64,000 bases of DNA from Bryoerythrophyllum caledonicum (Eukaryota; Streptophyta; Bryopsida; Pottiales; Pottiaceae). Of the stretch, positions 22,564 to 35,467 are shown piece by piece (within the stretch, counting starts at the first letter, position 1; every line of letters starts with the position of its first letter). The stretch is from NCBI GenBank assembly GCA_963971425.1, contig OZ020518.1, forward strand, positions 10,333,989 through 10,397,988. Direction: 5' to 3'. The position numbers and the translations under genes are program-made. Under the pieces are notes generated by a model that searched no databases, was not told where the DNA came from, and was given only the letters and a program-made list of their open reading frames with translations.

Positions 22564-23055
22564 TTTAGTTTAAAGTTTAATGAGACAACCAAAAAATACC
22601 TATCGACGCAACTTAGAACACAAACTTTAAAACGAAACAAAACAAAACAAAACAAAACAAACAAACAATCGAAAACAAAAAACAAAACAAAAAAAAAACA
22701 AAACAAAACAAAACAGAAAAGGCAAGAAGCAATTATAAACAATATTGGGATTGTTCCTGGCCTGCAATTTTCCAAACTTTTGCAAAAGAAATTTGGAAGT
22801 ATGAAATGTCATAAGGATTGGGGTTTTCCAAAGCCCTTGTTTCAGATTGTGTGCGCTTAGTGAAGTGCTACAAAATCCTGCGTTCTACAACCAAACGGTC
22901 ATACTTATAACAAGGGTTTAAAAAAACATGCGCTCACCAAAAGAATGAGCATTGTCTTAAAGTTCTGAACCTCAGAGCGATGATTGGTGTGCCTAATCGG
23001 TGTACGGGTTGATGTGAGTGTGCCAAGAGTGGAGTTTAGTCCCAGTGAACACAAC
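22564..23055. other. Intergenic, with an (AAAAC)n tract
   Basis: An AAAAC/AAAC simple repeat occupies about 22629-22712. If the gypsy gag was here it is no longer recognisable. No gene is seen. Confidence 0.5.
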
Positions 23056-24046
23056 TAAGGTAAGCTTGCCTAAAACCGACAATTAAAGGAATGTGCATAT
23101 ATGGAGAGAGGAGATAATTATACTATTATTTTTCAATGATAGCCAATAGAATTATAAATCCAACCCAAGTGATTTCATATTTTTTCAATGAAAACTAAAT
23201 TAGTTATGAATTTTCAAATTGTGCAGCCATGTTTAGTGGGTGGCGAGCAGTAGGTACCCCCCATAACCAATGACCAAAAGTAAGGGTCTTGACTAAGGGG
23301 CGGTTTACACTACAGACCAAGAACTCGTCCCATGCACCTCTAAAATCTGTGATTGGCTCCATCAACTCGTCCCGGGATGACTTGGGTTTACACTACGAGA
23401 CAAAAAAAGTGACCAAAGGATTTGAGGTCCTCAAAAGGCCTAGAAATAGGCCTAGTGAATAATGTTGAATGGTCCCCCGGATTTTGCTGTGAGAGAGGCA
23501 AAAAGGGTTCTCTCATTGTTGAACGAGGAGACCATGGGCATGAAATGCCGTTTTTTAATATTATTATTATTATTATTTATTTATTTATTATTACTATTAT
23601 TTTATTATTATTATTATTATTATATTATTTTTTGGGTTTTCTGGAGGGGGCCCAACGTTACTGTAGATACAATGGCGGCCACCTTTTTTGTCTTTTTGGC
23701 TTGTTTTATTTTCTTTGTTATTTTAGGCAATATTGTCCTTTTTAGGCATTCATTAAAAAAATCAACACGCCGACTTTTTAGTACATGGTCATTCCTCCTG
23801 GTCCAAGTTCGGTTTACACTTAGTGAGATGCCCAAGGGCTTTAAAAAGTACATTTTTCTAATGTGTGACCATGGGATTAATCCATTTTCCTTGGTCACGA
23901 CTCTTGGTCTGTAGTGTAAACCGCCCCTAATAACAAACCTACATTTGGAGCTCAGTTGGTGGTAATGAGATGGAAGAGGGTTGGATATACCTCAATTTTA
24001 CAGGCGTTGGCTATGGATTTTTGTTGGTTATGGGAAGGCTTACCTT
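23056..24046. repeat. Repeat family R1, copy 1, containing a nested MITE
   Basis: Outside the nested MITE this matches 52492-52834 in reverse orientation almost base for base. Its ends GGTAAGC and GCTTACC are inverted, so R1 is itself a MITE of about 340 bp. Partial copies are at 32786-33040 and 36215-36312. Confidence 0.7.
23297..23927. mobile_element. PIF/Harbinger-type MITE with a proven TAA duplication
   Basis: The 631-bp element has inverted ends starting GGGGCGGTTTACACTACAG and about 26 bases long, flanked by TAA (23294-23296 and 23928-23930). The R1 copy at 52.6 kb has the same flanking sequence with one TAA and no insert, so the boundaries are certain. It contains a TTA-type microsatellite at about 23558-23630 and no transposase. 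Confidence 0.9.
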
Positions 24047-24164
24047 CTACGGAGCCAAGGATTTGGGGTGCAATTGACTTGGGTGCCATGGATCCTAGTC
24101 TCGTCACTCCTTTGACTTGAAGTGGCTACAAATTAAGGATCAATGGTGGCCCAATAGTTGGTGC

Positions 24165-24255
24165 ACTAATTGTCAACAAATTGACAATTAGTGAAACTAA
24201 GATAGTAGGGGTAATAACACTATTGGTGATGCAACACTAAATATCATTATTAGTG
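24165..24255. repeat. Right half of a CACTA-ended MITE
   Basis: It matches the right part of 5046-5741 (CAAATTGACAATTAGTGAAA, then AACACTAAATATCAT), ending ATTAGTG followed by TA. Its left end is not found. Confidence 0.5.
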
Positions 24256-25997
24256 TAGTGGTACTTTAAGGACTAATAAACATGACATATACCAACTTGT
24301 ACAAAGATCAATAAGTATGCCACTAGTTGGTACACTCATTCGTCCTCACATACCATCTTTTTACTGAAGTATCTAAATATCACAATCACATCTCAATCTT
24401 ACATGTGTATCTTGCACCAGACTTCTAGAAAAAAATTATCAATATTCTAAGTGCAAGACTAGGGACTTTGGAAAGCTTCAATATTTTTACTTCTTAACAT
24501 TGAGATTTTCATACAATTAAATTATATAATTTTCTTCGATATTTTCCAAAAAATAAAATCATCTCTAGTATAGAAGTCTAACTTTCATCCAAGTCTAATA
24601 TTGTCACACATTGTTGGGCAAGGCACCAAAAAAACTTATTTTTTTCACATAAAAATTAGAGGTCTTAATATGCTAAAAACAATTAGTGTTTCCTGCTACA
24701 AAAAGTGGTGTAAAATATTCCATTTTGATTCTCATTCTAAAAATTAATAATTCTAGAGAAAAATAAAATATATGTTGGAAATTCTTGAACCCTTATTCCT
24801 TGCACAATTTTTTGAATATGATACACCCCTTTTTTATCTCTAAAACTTAGTGTTCAAAGGACTAATATCATATTCAACATGATTGTATAGAATTTGAACC
24901 TTGTATAGTGCAAAAATTTGTACCATGTGAAGCCAATGTCCTCTAATTCTCTAAATGCCATGAGAAAATAAACCTTTGATTTCACTTCAAACATTATAAT
25001 CTTCCAATCCATGCGTTCAAAGTTTATGAAATTTAATGAGCATGTTAGTTTATTTGGCTAAATTCAAGCTATTGTAATATTCTATAATTAAAATTGGGAA
25101 TGAGAGTTTTTACTTTCCTTTTCCACTCTTTACACAAGAATAAATAGTTTGGAATAGTTGAGAAATTTTAGGAGATAAGTTCCTTGACTATGTTTAAGCA
25201 ATATTACTTCAAACTTGCTCCATCCAGTGCAAAGAGTGGAAAAGACAAAGAGAAGTCTTACTTCCATCTTAAATGTTGGACTAATAAAAAAAACGTGCTA
25301 TACAATTCCTTGACTTTATTCATTTTATTAGAGAGCTCAATCAATGGGTGCATGTTAATGTTCAAAACTACAAAGACTTCTACTTTGAATAACATAACTT
25401 TCTTCTTGAAATTCCTATGTAAATTTTTTCTTCTTCATGAAGCTATCGCTATGTTAAATTATGAAGAGGGCGGCCGCAATTGCATGCTCACATACAACTC
25501 GCACTACCACCATAATTTCAAAGAAACGTGGGACTTTGAAATGGTGGCTGAGACTATGTTAGCTCCTATGTTAGACTTTCTAGTACAATTGGGTTATGTG
25601 TAAAGTCAACTTACGTATCAATAAGATACCCTTTTTTATATTTAAACCACTCTTTTGTGAAGAGCTTGGTGGTCTTTAAATTTGAGTTAGAAGTGATTTT
25701 AGTTACTTTGGAGTGATAGTTTAAACCAAATGAAGGTCAAGTCTATTTGTAAGTCAATCAAATCATAGAGTAGTTGAGTTGTTTGTATGGTCAAGCAACG
25801 ATATCAAGAATTTTGACCTTGTTTCTCATCGTTTGTCATAAAAACCACCCTCAAATAGCTATAATTTTCTTGTACCAATTCAAAGAGAATTAGCAACTTG
25901 GATTTATGGAACAACATGACTCTCCTTCCTTCAAAAAGCAGCAAAAACTGCATTTTATTTGAGTTTAGAGAGACCACCAAACTCTTCTATGATCTAC
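24256..25997. other. Degraded MITE DNA, no firm gene
   Basis: The stretch 24620-25080 resembles the interior of the TTAA-flanked elements at 33450 and 43282 (fragments such as CTTCAAACATTATAATCTT and GTGCAAAAATTTGTACC). A plus-strand frame of 139 codons at 25184-25603 has no recognisable domain and biased AT-rich codons, so I do not call it a gene. Confidence 0.4.
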
Positions 25998-25999
25998 TA

Positions 26000-26591
26000 C
26001 ACTAAACATCGCATTTAGTGTAGCCACGCAAATAGTGCAATTATCCTACTACACTATTTGCGAACAAGTTCACAATTAGTGTTAGCTGTGAACATCATTA
26101 ATGATACCTCTATCAACCGCCTACTAGCCGCCATGACTTTATTCTCTATGTTGACTTTTTCAATTTCCCACCTCTCCCTACCCCCAATCAATCGCCTACC
26201 GACCATCATGCCTTTCCCTAAGTCTCTCTTCCTTAACATCATCAAAATCTTTGAATGCCCAGAACTTACTCAAATTTTCTTCAAATTAAATATATGAGAT
26301 GTTTTTTGACATCTATAGAAAATTTTGTCAAAAAATATCTCATAAGTGTAATTCCGATTCTTTTTGAGTGACTTATGCTCCTCTAAACAGTGCTATTTTC
26401 CATTCCCAACGGCATGCATTTCATACACTAATTGTGCACAAGTAAAAAAAAATCCAATTTTTCCCGCCATTCATATATAGTGTAATGTTTCACATTTAGT
26501 GTATTGTTATATCATTACACTAATTGTGATTCTTACATTTAGTGTAAGGGTTTGTATTTAGTGTAGACTATACTAAATGCGATGTTTAGTG
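26000..26591. mobile_element. CACTA-ended MITE, 592 bp
   Basis: The left end CACTAAACATCGCATTTAGT and its near-perfect complement at the right end give about 21 bp of inverted repeat. The left flank is TA; the right flank is TT, so the duplication is imperfect. Same family as the MITE at 5046. Confidence 0.6.
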
Positions 26592-26614
26592 TTGTAAACA
26601 AATAATATTTTTAA

Positions 26615-26805
26615 CCTCTAAAGGACTAAGTGTCCCCTTGAGAACAATTTTTGTACAATCAAGTTTCACAAAAAACTTACCATATCATCTCATATAAATT
26701 GAGAAGAAGATCCTATGGATAGATTCTAAAAAGATTCATCTTGGCAATTTTCACTCAATGGAGTAGAGATTTCCCTGTAATGCCCGAGGTCATAAACCAA
26801 GAGCA
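26615..26805. mobile_element. Short TTAA-type MITE, inverted partner of 30626-30833
   Basis: TTAA at 26611-26614 precedes CCTCTAAAGGACTAAGTGT. Over about 170 bases it matches the reverse complement of 30660-30833 (for example ATCTCATATAAATT and ATTCATCTTGG). The right boundary is degraded. Confidence 0.5.
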
Positions 26806-27559
26806 CACATAACTCTATAAATAATCCAAATAACAAAGAAAAAAATGGCTCAGATATGAAGTTCACCACACCCAAGTTTTATGTTTAGTGTAGGCACACT
26901 ATGATTTACAAATGCTACAAGTTTATAATCTCAGAGAATATTTTTACGAACCACATTGACAATGATCACCCTCTTTAAGTCGAATATACAGGCACTCTTA
27001 GTAAATATCTTCATCAAAAAGAAAAAATTATAGCGCTTTCAAATCATAAAGTGGCACTGCACGAAACATAAAGTTTTTAGTGTAGTTCTCAAAACTTACA
27101 ATGAAAATTCACAGAAGAGAAATGATAGATTTAATCACCTACACACACAGACGCATTCAAGCCTATTATTGGCTGCACATGCCGTCCAAACCTGCTTTGT
27201 CGGTGAGTCAAACATTCTCCTTCCACTAAAGGAAAGCTACGGTTTCTTAATTAAGCAGAACCAAGGCTTGCTTTTCTTCTGGATCCAGCTCCAAAAAGAA
27301 AGAAACATTCCACCTCCAAATGTCGGTGATCAGCTCAGGAAGCACTGAGCAGTGATGAGTTTTAGAAGAAAATGAATAATCAAGTCAGTCAACTCCATTG
27401 AACTCAGACTGACACTTGGTGAGGAAGTACGTGAACAGCCAGAGTACTCCTTCTAGACACACACGGCTCACCTTTTGTCCGTTATCCAGGTGCTGCTGCT
27501 TTGCCGCTGTGTCAACCTCTCAACCAAGTTCCGTTATCACCAGTGTGGAGAAACTTATC

Positions 27560-29361
27560 ATTGCCATTCATACCAGTTGGACTATTTCAGCACCACAGAA
27601 ACTATTTACTTGCAAAAGTGGCAGGTCTTCCACATCAATCATCAGAGCCTGGACACAGTCTTCGCTTGTCACAAGCCAAGCCTCTGACGATAATATGATG
27701 GTCAAGTCTATCGAGGAAAACGTGATCTGATTACATGGGTTCTATATTAGCTCTGAAGCATCGGGTCTCTCTCTGAAGGAAAGAGAGAAGTTGGCTTCTA
27801 GAAACTTGTAAACGCTACTCAGGAAACCACGTCTAGACATTGGAAATTTCGTTTACAGCACATTAGAAATGTGGCTTTTCATCCGGAAGTTGTTCTAAAT
27901 GAATGTGGTTTTTTACAGGCGATTCTGATGGTGAAAGTCATACTTTTTATGATGTGAAAATCGCTGAATCAGTTGCATCAGACTGTGGTGTGATCAGTTA
28001 CTATCATAGACTTGGGAGTTAGTAACCCTACCTCTTTACCTGCAGCACATGCGCCGGTACAGTCACGCTCTTCTGGAAGATGAGCCGCACTGGCGGTACG
28101 GAGCAGATTACAGAAGAAAACCTTAATTTGAAAAGAGGATCCAGGTGAAGCAGACAATGTAACCTCCACTAATTAAAAAAAAAATGCTAGACGTGCAATG
28201 GGAGCCAGACAGCTGTGAAAGGTAGTACTTGTGCACCTGAGTTTCGGAGTTAATCTGTTCAAACGCCGGTTGTGCACTGATGCATGTCATCACAGTCACA
28301 ACGTACACAGCTGCCGAACGGCGTTCAGCGCCTGCAAACACCACCTCGGGTTAGTACAATGTACTTAGAGAGCATAGACGCGGGAGTACTACAGATAGAC
28401 ATCGAAAGGTGAGATGAACCAGCAAGTTGGTTATTCTATAATACTTGAGGGAGCGCCAGTTCAGAACGCACACAAGTTTGACGGTGACCACGATTGACGA
28501 GGAATAGAATCATATAATACGTCGTTAGAATACTCTTTTTCCTTCAGGTACAGCGGGCCTAAGTTATACACACGTATAAGTAGTACCGTCATAAAGAGAA
28601 GAGGTTGGATTTGATGGTGTCAGCTTGTTTGTTAGCATTCATAACTTGGGGTGGCTGAGGAGCTCTCTCAGTCAGTTCACACCTGTGGCCGGCGTCCCTC
28701 GTACTGTCACTACTCCTGACAATGCGGAAACAGAAGCAACAATCAATTAAGTTAAAGAAGAGGCACTAGTACTCGTGAAGAGACTACCATCTCTTCAGCT
28801 TCTCGGACAGTTGGATCAGCTTAGCCAGGGTTCACACTACCCTGAGCGACCTGCACATTGAATCCTACTCTTAAAGGGTTGATCACAAAAGCAGCTGGTG
28901 CCAGAAAAGAAAGAGAACAACAGACATTCCAAGCAGTCGCTAAGGTCCACCTGTCTTAGAGGATGGGAGTTGAACACGACGCTTACAAGCAGAGTGGATC
29001 GGTTGCAGATGATTGGTATTGATCTTCGGCCTGACTTGGTCATGGACTCTTCAGAGCCTCATCTAGAATGCTCAGATCTTCAAGAAGGCACGTCTTTTCA
29101 CGATCTCGAGGCTGCTCCAGATCTTCGCTTCTGCGGCCAAGTTGGATGTTTGTGAATTCGCGGCCAACTCTCATCTATGAAGCCAAAACCCTCCAGTTGT
29201 AGCCCAGGGTTGTGTGTTTGTTGTTCCCTCTTCCCGAATGAACAATGCTTACCAGAGAAAAAGAGAGGATTTCGACTGAATGAACCCACCTGGTGGAGAC
29301 GAACCTGATCGATGTTCTCGCACGTACAGATCTCGATCATTTTCCTCCACGCTCTGTTCAT
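27560..29361 (-). other. Exon-like block, possible unidentified multi-exon gene or captured gene fragments
   Basis: This region is less AT-rich than its surroundings and has several minus-strand open segments with good splice-site contexts. An ATG at 29361 opens a 57-base exon (MNRAWRKMIEICTCENIDQ) ending CAG|GTTCG. A segment after TTTGCAG near 28335 reads VYVVTVMTCISAQPAFEQ and ends CAG|GTGCA. A segment near 27690-27605 reads SEAWLVTSEDCVQALMIDVE. I cannot link these into one protein or name a family, and several junctions are ambiguous. It may be a real small-exon gene, a dead one, or fragments. Confidence 0.25.
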
Positions 29362-29539
29362 GGCGTCGGTTGCAGGAGTCGGCACTGGATCTCAGTTGGA
29401 GGGAGGGAGGGAGGTCGAGACAACCTTGCCGCAGCCACGACGAATTCGAGCACTCACTCCTCAACACGCGCTTCTTGTCATTTTGCCCAGGCTTTCCCTG
29501 TTTGTAGGGCAGGCTGCACATCATGTGCTACAGAGAGCC

Positions 29540-30625
29540 CTAGATTGAGCAGTAAAACTCGCCTTGTGACAACATAATACAATAGTTTTTAATATTCTCT
29601 ATGGTAACTCCAGATCCAGACCATGAATGCCATGTGGGAAGGGACGTTGGCGGGCCCTTGCGGCGGCCATCCGTCTGTCTGCACCGCGAGGAGCGGCCTG
29701 GCAACTCCATGACCGACCTGGCTTTACAGGCCTCTCTCACGGCAGTTTGCCGTGGCTTCATCACGCCCGTCCACCTTCTCCCTTCTCCCGGGGAGTATTC
29801 CTGTCTTGACTGGTTTGTCGGAGCAGTGACAGAAGAAGCATCTCCACTGGTTCTCAAGACTGGTGGAGCTCTTTGGAGAATCTTTTGAGAGGGGGCCAGA
29901 GCTGGCCCCACTGGCTCTCCACCTAAATCCCTCTAGAGTTGTAATCGGAAGGTGTGTAATAGCAACTGAATGGCCAATCTCCTCTTTGTGGGGAAGACCT
30001 TTGGGGCCACACCAACCCCAGTAACGTACTGTTTGGGTTGCGGGTTGGAGGCCCGTCCGAAGGGAATCCCGCTCGCTTTGGAAGTACCATGGGGCATCTT
30101 TTCCTCTCCAACCACGCTCCTTCACTGGTGTTGAGAATGGGTGAAGATGCTCTGAGATCATCTCCACCGGTTAGTGATCCCGGTGGAGGAGCAGGAAAAT
30201 TGTGGAGATGGAGGCCCACCGCATGTCCATAGTTGCAGGGGTCCTCTTTGAGCGGGCCTCTAGAGGACAACTTGTTGGCTAGCCTCCGGCCTCGGAGGTA
30301 TTCCCTAGAGGAGGGCGATTGGTCCATCATCAGTTTTTTTGCAACTTTTCCCCAATGTTTCTACAGGTTTCTTTATTTCATTTTATTTTATGTTTCGGGA
30401 GGGTGGAAGTGGGGAGCCGGTGGGACAAGCTCCTGCCACAGTCTCCAATGCCTGGAAAGGTTCCCTACTAAGGCTCCACCGGGTTGGGGAATCGGTGGGC
30501 GTGCTCGCCAAGCCGGGGTTGCGATGGGAAGTCATGTTGGCATGAACACTTGCAATGGTGGGTATGCTCTGCAAGATGGAAGACTTGGTCCCACAACAAG
30601 GGTGTCCACCAAATTTGGATCTTAA
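29540..30625. other. GC-richer intergenic DNA with palindromes
   Basis: Short perfect hairpins such as GGGCCAGAGCTGGCCC (about 29894) and CTCCACCGG...CCGGTGGAG (about 30160-30188) stand out. No gene is recognised. Confidence 0.4.
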
Positions 30626-30833
30626 CCCCTCAAGAACCAAGGCATTTAAGAGGATTCTCTACTCCATTGATTAAAAACTTCCAAGATGAATGTTTTTAGA
30701 ATGTAACTTCTTTTGAATTTATATGAGATGGTGTGTTAAACATTTTGTGAAATTTGACCGTATAAATTGAAAGATGATTGGAGTCAAAGTGAAAAAAAAT
30801 TGTACCCTATAAGTACACTTGGTCCTTTACGGG
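30626..30833. mobile_element. Short TTAA-flanked MITE, 208 bp
   Basis: It is flanked by TTAA on both sides (30622-30625 and 30834-30837). The ends CCCCTCAAGAACCAAGG and the complement of GGTCCTTTACGGG belong to the piggyBac-type terminal family. Confidence 0.65.
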
Positions 30834-31170
30834 TTAAACATTTGCTGGGAACCGTATAATGAAGCACGTAGTTTACTCTGTAGGATACAATTTTTTATAT
30901 ATTAAAGTATAGCAAGACTTACACCTTTGAAGTGAAGATTCTTCAACTAACATTTTTCATATGGAGGTCATTTCAATATTTGAACCTTATCATGTCAAAA
31001 CACGACACCATACATGTAGTATACTATGGCCACTAGCGGTACCTTCTTACGTTTAAGGGTTGAAACCTAAACTTGCACAAAAAAGAAAAAAAAAAAGAAA
31101 AAAAAAAAAGATAGAGAAATAAAGAATGTAGAATGTTGAAATAACAATTCCTACATTCTTTGGTATCTTA

Positions 31171-31919
31171 GAGGCGATTCACACTAGGACCAAATACAGT
31201 ACTCTATTAAAGACCAAAATATGTCAAGAGGTCAAGTTTTGGAGTTGGAATGTGCAATTTGTGGAGTTTGTAGTGTCCATTTAGTGAAAAAAACCCAAGG
31301 GTCAAGTTGGAAGGTTGTGATCCAAACTATTTGGCAAATTTTAGGTCAGTTTTACTTTTTGGAGGACCTTATCGGATAGAAGTTTCTGCTCACTTTCTTC
31401 AGTCATGGAGACTAGAAGATATTCTTGGTAAATAAATAATTCTTGGCCAAAATGCTCGTTATATTGAAAATTCAAGCTCGGCACTAAATGGTTAGAGAAT
31501 TTTGGTAAGAGTATTTATTAATAATTTCAAGTAAGGAATTATGGATGAAATTTTCAAGCAAAAAGGTTTGGATAAAAAAATTGAGTAAAAATTACAGGAA
31601 AAAAGAAGTTACTATTTGAATCTAACAACCGAGATCTTGTTAGATTTTGAATATTTCAATGAAAAATGTTCAACACCTCCGCAAGAGTTTGGATTTCTAT
31701 TCTTGTTTGATCCAAACTCTCCTTAAAAGAACAAACGCTTGGGGCCTTAGCCTTCAAAAAGTGTTGCCATGTAGGCATTCTAGACGTGGTTGGCCTCTCG
31801 ACCTTGGTCCCTAGTGAGAAAGCCCAAAGGTCGACCAAGGCCAATTTTGGAATTCTAGACAAATCAAACTACCAGTAGCACTTGGCCTCTTAACCCACGG
31901 TCCTAGTGTGAATTGCCCC
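31171..31919. mobile_element. PIF/Harbinger-type MITE, 749 bp
   Basis: It is flanked by TTA (31168-31170 and 31920-31922). The ends GAGGCGATTCACACTAGGAC and the complement GGGGCAATTCACACTAGGAC match over about 20 bases. It has no coding capacity. Confidence 0.75.
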
Positions 31920-32785
31920 TTACATAAACAATGTTTTGAAATTCAATAAAGGGTTCACAATACGTTTGATAAGGGTACTTTAGTGCATCCCATGGACCTC
32001 TTCATACTAGGCTCCAAGTATACATAAAAGTAATGTTTTAAGGTTAGGAGTTATTTAACATGAATTTCCAAATGAGCCTAGGTTTAGACGCAATGGTAGG
32101 GGAATGATTAGAAAAGGGAGAAGAAACACAAGGACCCTAATAAAAACCATAAAATGTGGAATATGTCAAATCAACCTTCTTCTTGTGTTCAACTTTAGCT
32201 AAAGATGACTCCGAGTAAAAATCAAATTTTTGGAGCAACTCAATTATGCCCTAGATTTGATACCATCACAAAGGTGAAAGTTTAGGGTAGTTGATTAATG
32301 TTAAGTAGGGAGTTTTTGAAAATATACAGCCAAATTTTAAGCCACTCTGCACATATATTTAAAGTGGCAATGTCATAGAAGCTAGCTTAAAAGTCTTGCT
32401 TTCTATAAAGACTTGCTAAACTTTAAACAAATCCATTATTTGAAGTAAAAAAAGAAAGTTGTTTAGCAATCCAAACCAAGAACAATAATATTGACGCCTT
32501 CATTTTTAGAGCATCAATAAAATTTTGAGAAATTGTCAGTCACGGATGACTTGTACCATAGGCTTACTAAAAACAAAACAATAATTGAGAACGGAAAAAT
32601 GAAGACCTTGTGTGGAGAGACACAACCTATTTGATGTGAAATTGTCAAACTCAGAGTAACCTATGGTTCATACTTTAAATATAAAACAAAACTAGATTGA
32701 CAATCAATCAAAAGCTATTATATAAAAGCTATTCTATATATGATGAAAGAGAGAAGAAACATCTCTTCAACAAAATCTTATTCAA
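31920..32785. other. AT-rich intergenic DNA, nothing recognised
   Basis: No reading frame, RNA gene or repeat end could be identified in this stretch. Confidence 0.5.
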
Positions 32786-33040
32786 AAGGTAACTCAGCCT
32801 ATTATTGCCAAATTAAGCACTTTTTATTTTTCGAGGGAACTATTATTAATGAAATTATTTCTTTAGTAATAGCACTAATTATTATTATTACAATTTTAGT
32901 CCTCGTGATTCCATTTTTTTCCAATAACATAAGGATTAGTTATGGATTTTCAAGGTGGTCAGCCATTTTTAGCCCATTATTGGCTTAGTTATCCTTGAGC
33001 ACCAACCAAAAGTAAAAGGTCATGATCAATAGCAAACCTT
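32786..33040. repeat. Partial copy of repeat family R1
   Basis: It carries diverged R1 sequence (AAGGTAACTCAGCC start, then TAGTTATGGATTTTCAA and GACCAACC-like motifs). It is bounded on the right by the next MITE. Confidence 0.4.
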
Positions 33041-34570
33041 CACCTCGAAAGGACATTTTTCTACCTACGGGATACAAATAAAACTTGGGCAATATCCTAT
33101 AATCTAACTTTGAAGATTGATTTTTGAAAAAACTATTGATAACATGAATGCGGATTATCTTTGCACGAATTTGCAGTTCTTTTTTGGACTTACAGAAAAA
33201 GAATTATGGTGCTTCATACATAGAAAAGAAAACTATGACAACTAGACATAATACAATAGAGTTGAATAGAACAATTTTTAAAAACGGGCATCAATGGAGG
33301 AAAGTTTTGGCAACCCTCAATACATAAAATTGCATAGAAATCAAGAATTTCATCTTTTTCATAAAATAGAAGAGGATGTGATAATGTCATATTGTTTGGA
33401 ATTAGATCCAACAAAATTTCATTTAAATAAAATATAATTGTTTTGTTAACCCCTAAAGATCCAAGGTCCCCTTGGGGGACATTTTGAGTTTGGATAGGAC
33501 ACCACGTTCTCAAATTTTAGGCATGATTTTATGAGATTTTTTATTAAATGGCAAAAAAATTATTAGCTTTCCGCAGACATAATTTTTTGTAGAAATCCGG
33601 CTTATGGATCAAAAGTTACAATTTTTTTGATGTAGCATATGCAAATAGTGCAACGGTTTAGTGTGACATATAACAAATAGTGTAGCAATACTTTAGTTAA
33701 TTCTAAATTCAAAAGAAATTCGAGGTTTAGTTCATTTAATTTTTTTTTTTAAAATCCTCTTGGAAAAAAAATGGAAATATTTGCATCTACTATATGGATT
33801 TTTGAGTTTCAAAAATATGAGAAGGATATGATATATGCAAAAATTGAAGTGTATCGTTGATTCTTAGCACATAGTTGAATTGCAAGGACATCTTCATCCC
33901 CTCTTCTACTTCTAAAATTTGGTGTGCACATATGCCTAACATGATCCTTTTAAAGTTAAAATTAGAAAATCACGGACTGTAGTGCAAAAAAATGTCATAG
34001 AGGGTGGTCGAAGTTTGTTGAAGGTGTTTAGTATGACCTCAAGAAGAGTTCATGTCTCACTTCAAAGGCTAGTATCTTTCAATCCGTGCGGTCAAACTAA
34101 ACAATTTTTTTCCCACATACACTTGTGCAATCCTACTACAAGATCCTATGGTTACATATGTTTAAACTGTGTTTTTTTTCATTTTGTGTTGAATGCATTG
34201 AAACTAGCAGTTTTCACTGAGTTTGGGTGCTTAAATGCCTTGGGTCTTTAGGGGTTAAGGAAACGCCTCATTCTATACCTAGTCATCGCAAGACGTGATT
34301 CCTTATACTAACCCCCTCCATTACTTGTGATTTTTGCCTTAATTACATTGACCCCGTTCGTGCAAGGATGAAAAAACTAGCACCCTTCATATGCAATCTG
34401 CACGATCAAAGTTTACATAATTTTTTGAGCGTCTACTTGTAGTACTAAACTTCGACATCGTACTGTTGAAAATAGTAAAAAGTTGCTTAAATTAAACTTA
34501 TAATATGTCATTTTGAAAGAGGCAGCTTTGGGGTGGTTTTGGTGGGATCATAGTCACAGTCCTCTAGGGG
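33041..34570. mobile_element. TTAA-type MITE interrupted by another
   Basis: The left end resembles CCTCGAAAGGACATTTTTCT. The right end is CCTCTAGGGG followed by TTAA (34571-34574). The interior matches 44741-45855 and, in reverse, 48014-49109. The younger element 33450-34254 sits inside it. Confidence 0.5.
33450..34254. mobile_element. TTAA-flanked piggyBac-type MITE, 805 bp
   Basis: TTAA lies on both sides (33446-33449 and 34255-34258). The ends CCCCTAAAGATCCAAGG and the complement of CCTTGGGTCTTTAGGGG match in 15 of 17 bases. It is closely related to 60956-61746. It has no transposase, so it depends on one supplied elsewhere. Confidence 0.8.
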
Positions 34571-34574
34571 TTAA

Positions 34575-35467
34575 TTTGGAATCGTGAATGGTTGGTAATG
34601 GGTAGAAATGGGACCATTTATAGAGTGATGGTAATAAGGTACCAGTGGTAATGGCTAGGTTACCTTAATTAATTTTAGTATGCCAGGCTTCTCAACTCTT
34701 CATGTTGGAGTCTCAACCACATGATTTCCAGATTCCATGTTTGGCTCTTCATCTTTGTTTGAAGTTGTCACTCATGCATTGATTCCTAAACTGGCTAAAA
34801 GTAGTTGAAAAGTTACAAGAAAATTTTGAAATTTAGCAAGAATGCTTACCAACATTATACGTATTAGCCACCTTTGAGATGATATCCACGGATATCACAT
34901 AGACATATGACGGATATTGTAGGGCATCACCTAGGTATCTCCTCATATTATATGCTTACCAAACTCCTTCAAAGTGTAGGTTGTAGCATTTCTACCAATT
35001 TTCAAAATTGAATCTAGGCTCACTAGAATCTTGTTGTTGTATAGAATTACATGTTGAAAATTTGTTTCCAAACAAGTGTGTGCCAATTGCCGATTGGATG
35101 TAAATCTCCAATTAGTGTAGAAACCCGAACTATCCGGTCCAACCCTTATTTTTTTGTCGATCTAGAGCCAAAAAGCGAATTTTTTTTCTCCCAAAAGTAG
35201 TATCCCCCAAAAGTGGGAAAATTATGATTTCATGTCACCAAAACTTCATTGATGGCCATTGCTATATCACCATATTGCCACTAATGAACAGCCGGGACTC
35301 CATCCCATCGCCAAAAAGGATGTACATTTCTATGTTTATGGAGATGAATTCTCAAAAATGGATATTTATGGAGAAAATTTGGTTTTGTATGGTTTTAGGA
35401 CAAAGCTAGAAGTGCTACAATTCCCTAGCCCATGTAGCCAATGTGGCTATCCCATAGATTTGCCTAA
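34575..35467. other. Intergenic, with a CACTA-type MITE trace
   Basis: The segment at about 35080-35125 (GCCGATTGGATGTAAA, ...ATTAGTGTAG) is the reverse complement of part of 46556-46741. Otherwise nothing is recognised. Confidence 0.4.

Noticed and set aside
25184-25603. A 139-codon protein gene
   Set aside because: AT-driven codon use, no domain, and neighbouring sequence is degraded MITE DNA.
26615-30833. One 4.2-kb transposon with long inverted ends
   Set aside because: The right arm is itself a complete 208-bp MITE with TTAA on both sides, so two separate insertions explain the inverted ends without a single large element; kept only as an open question.
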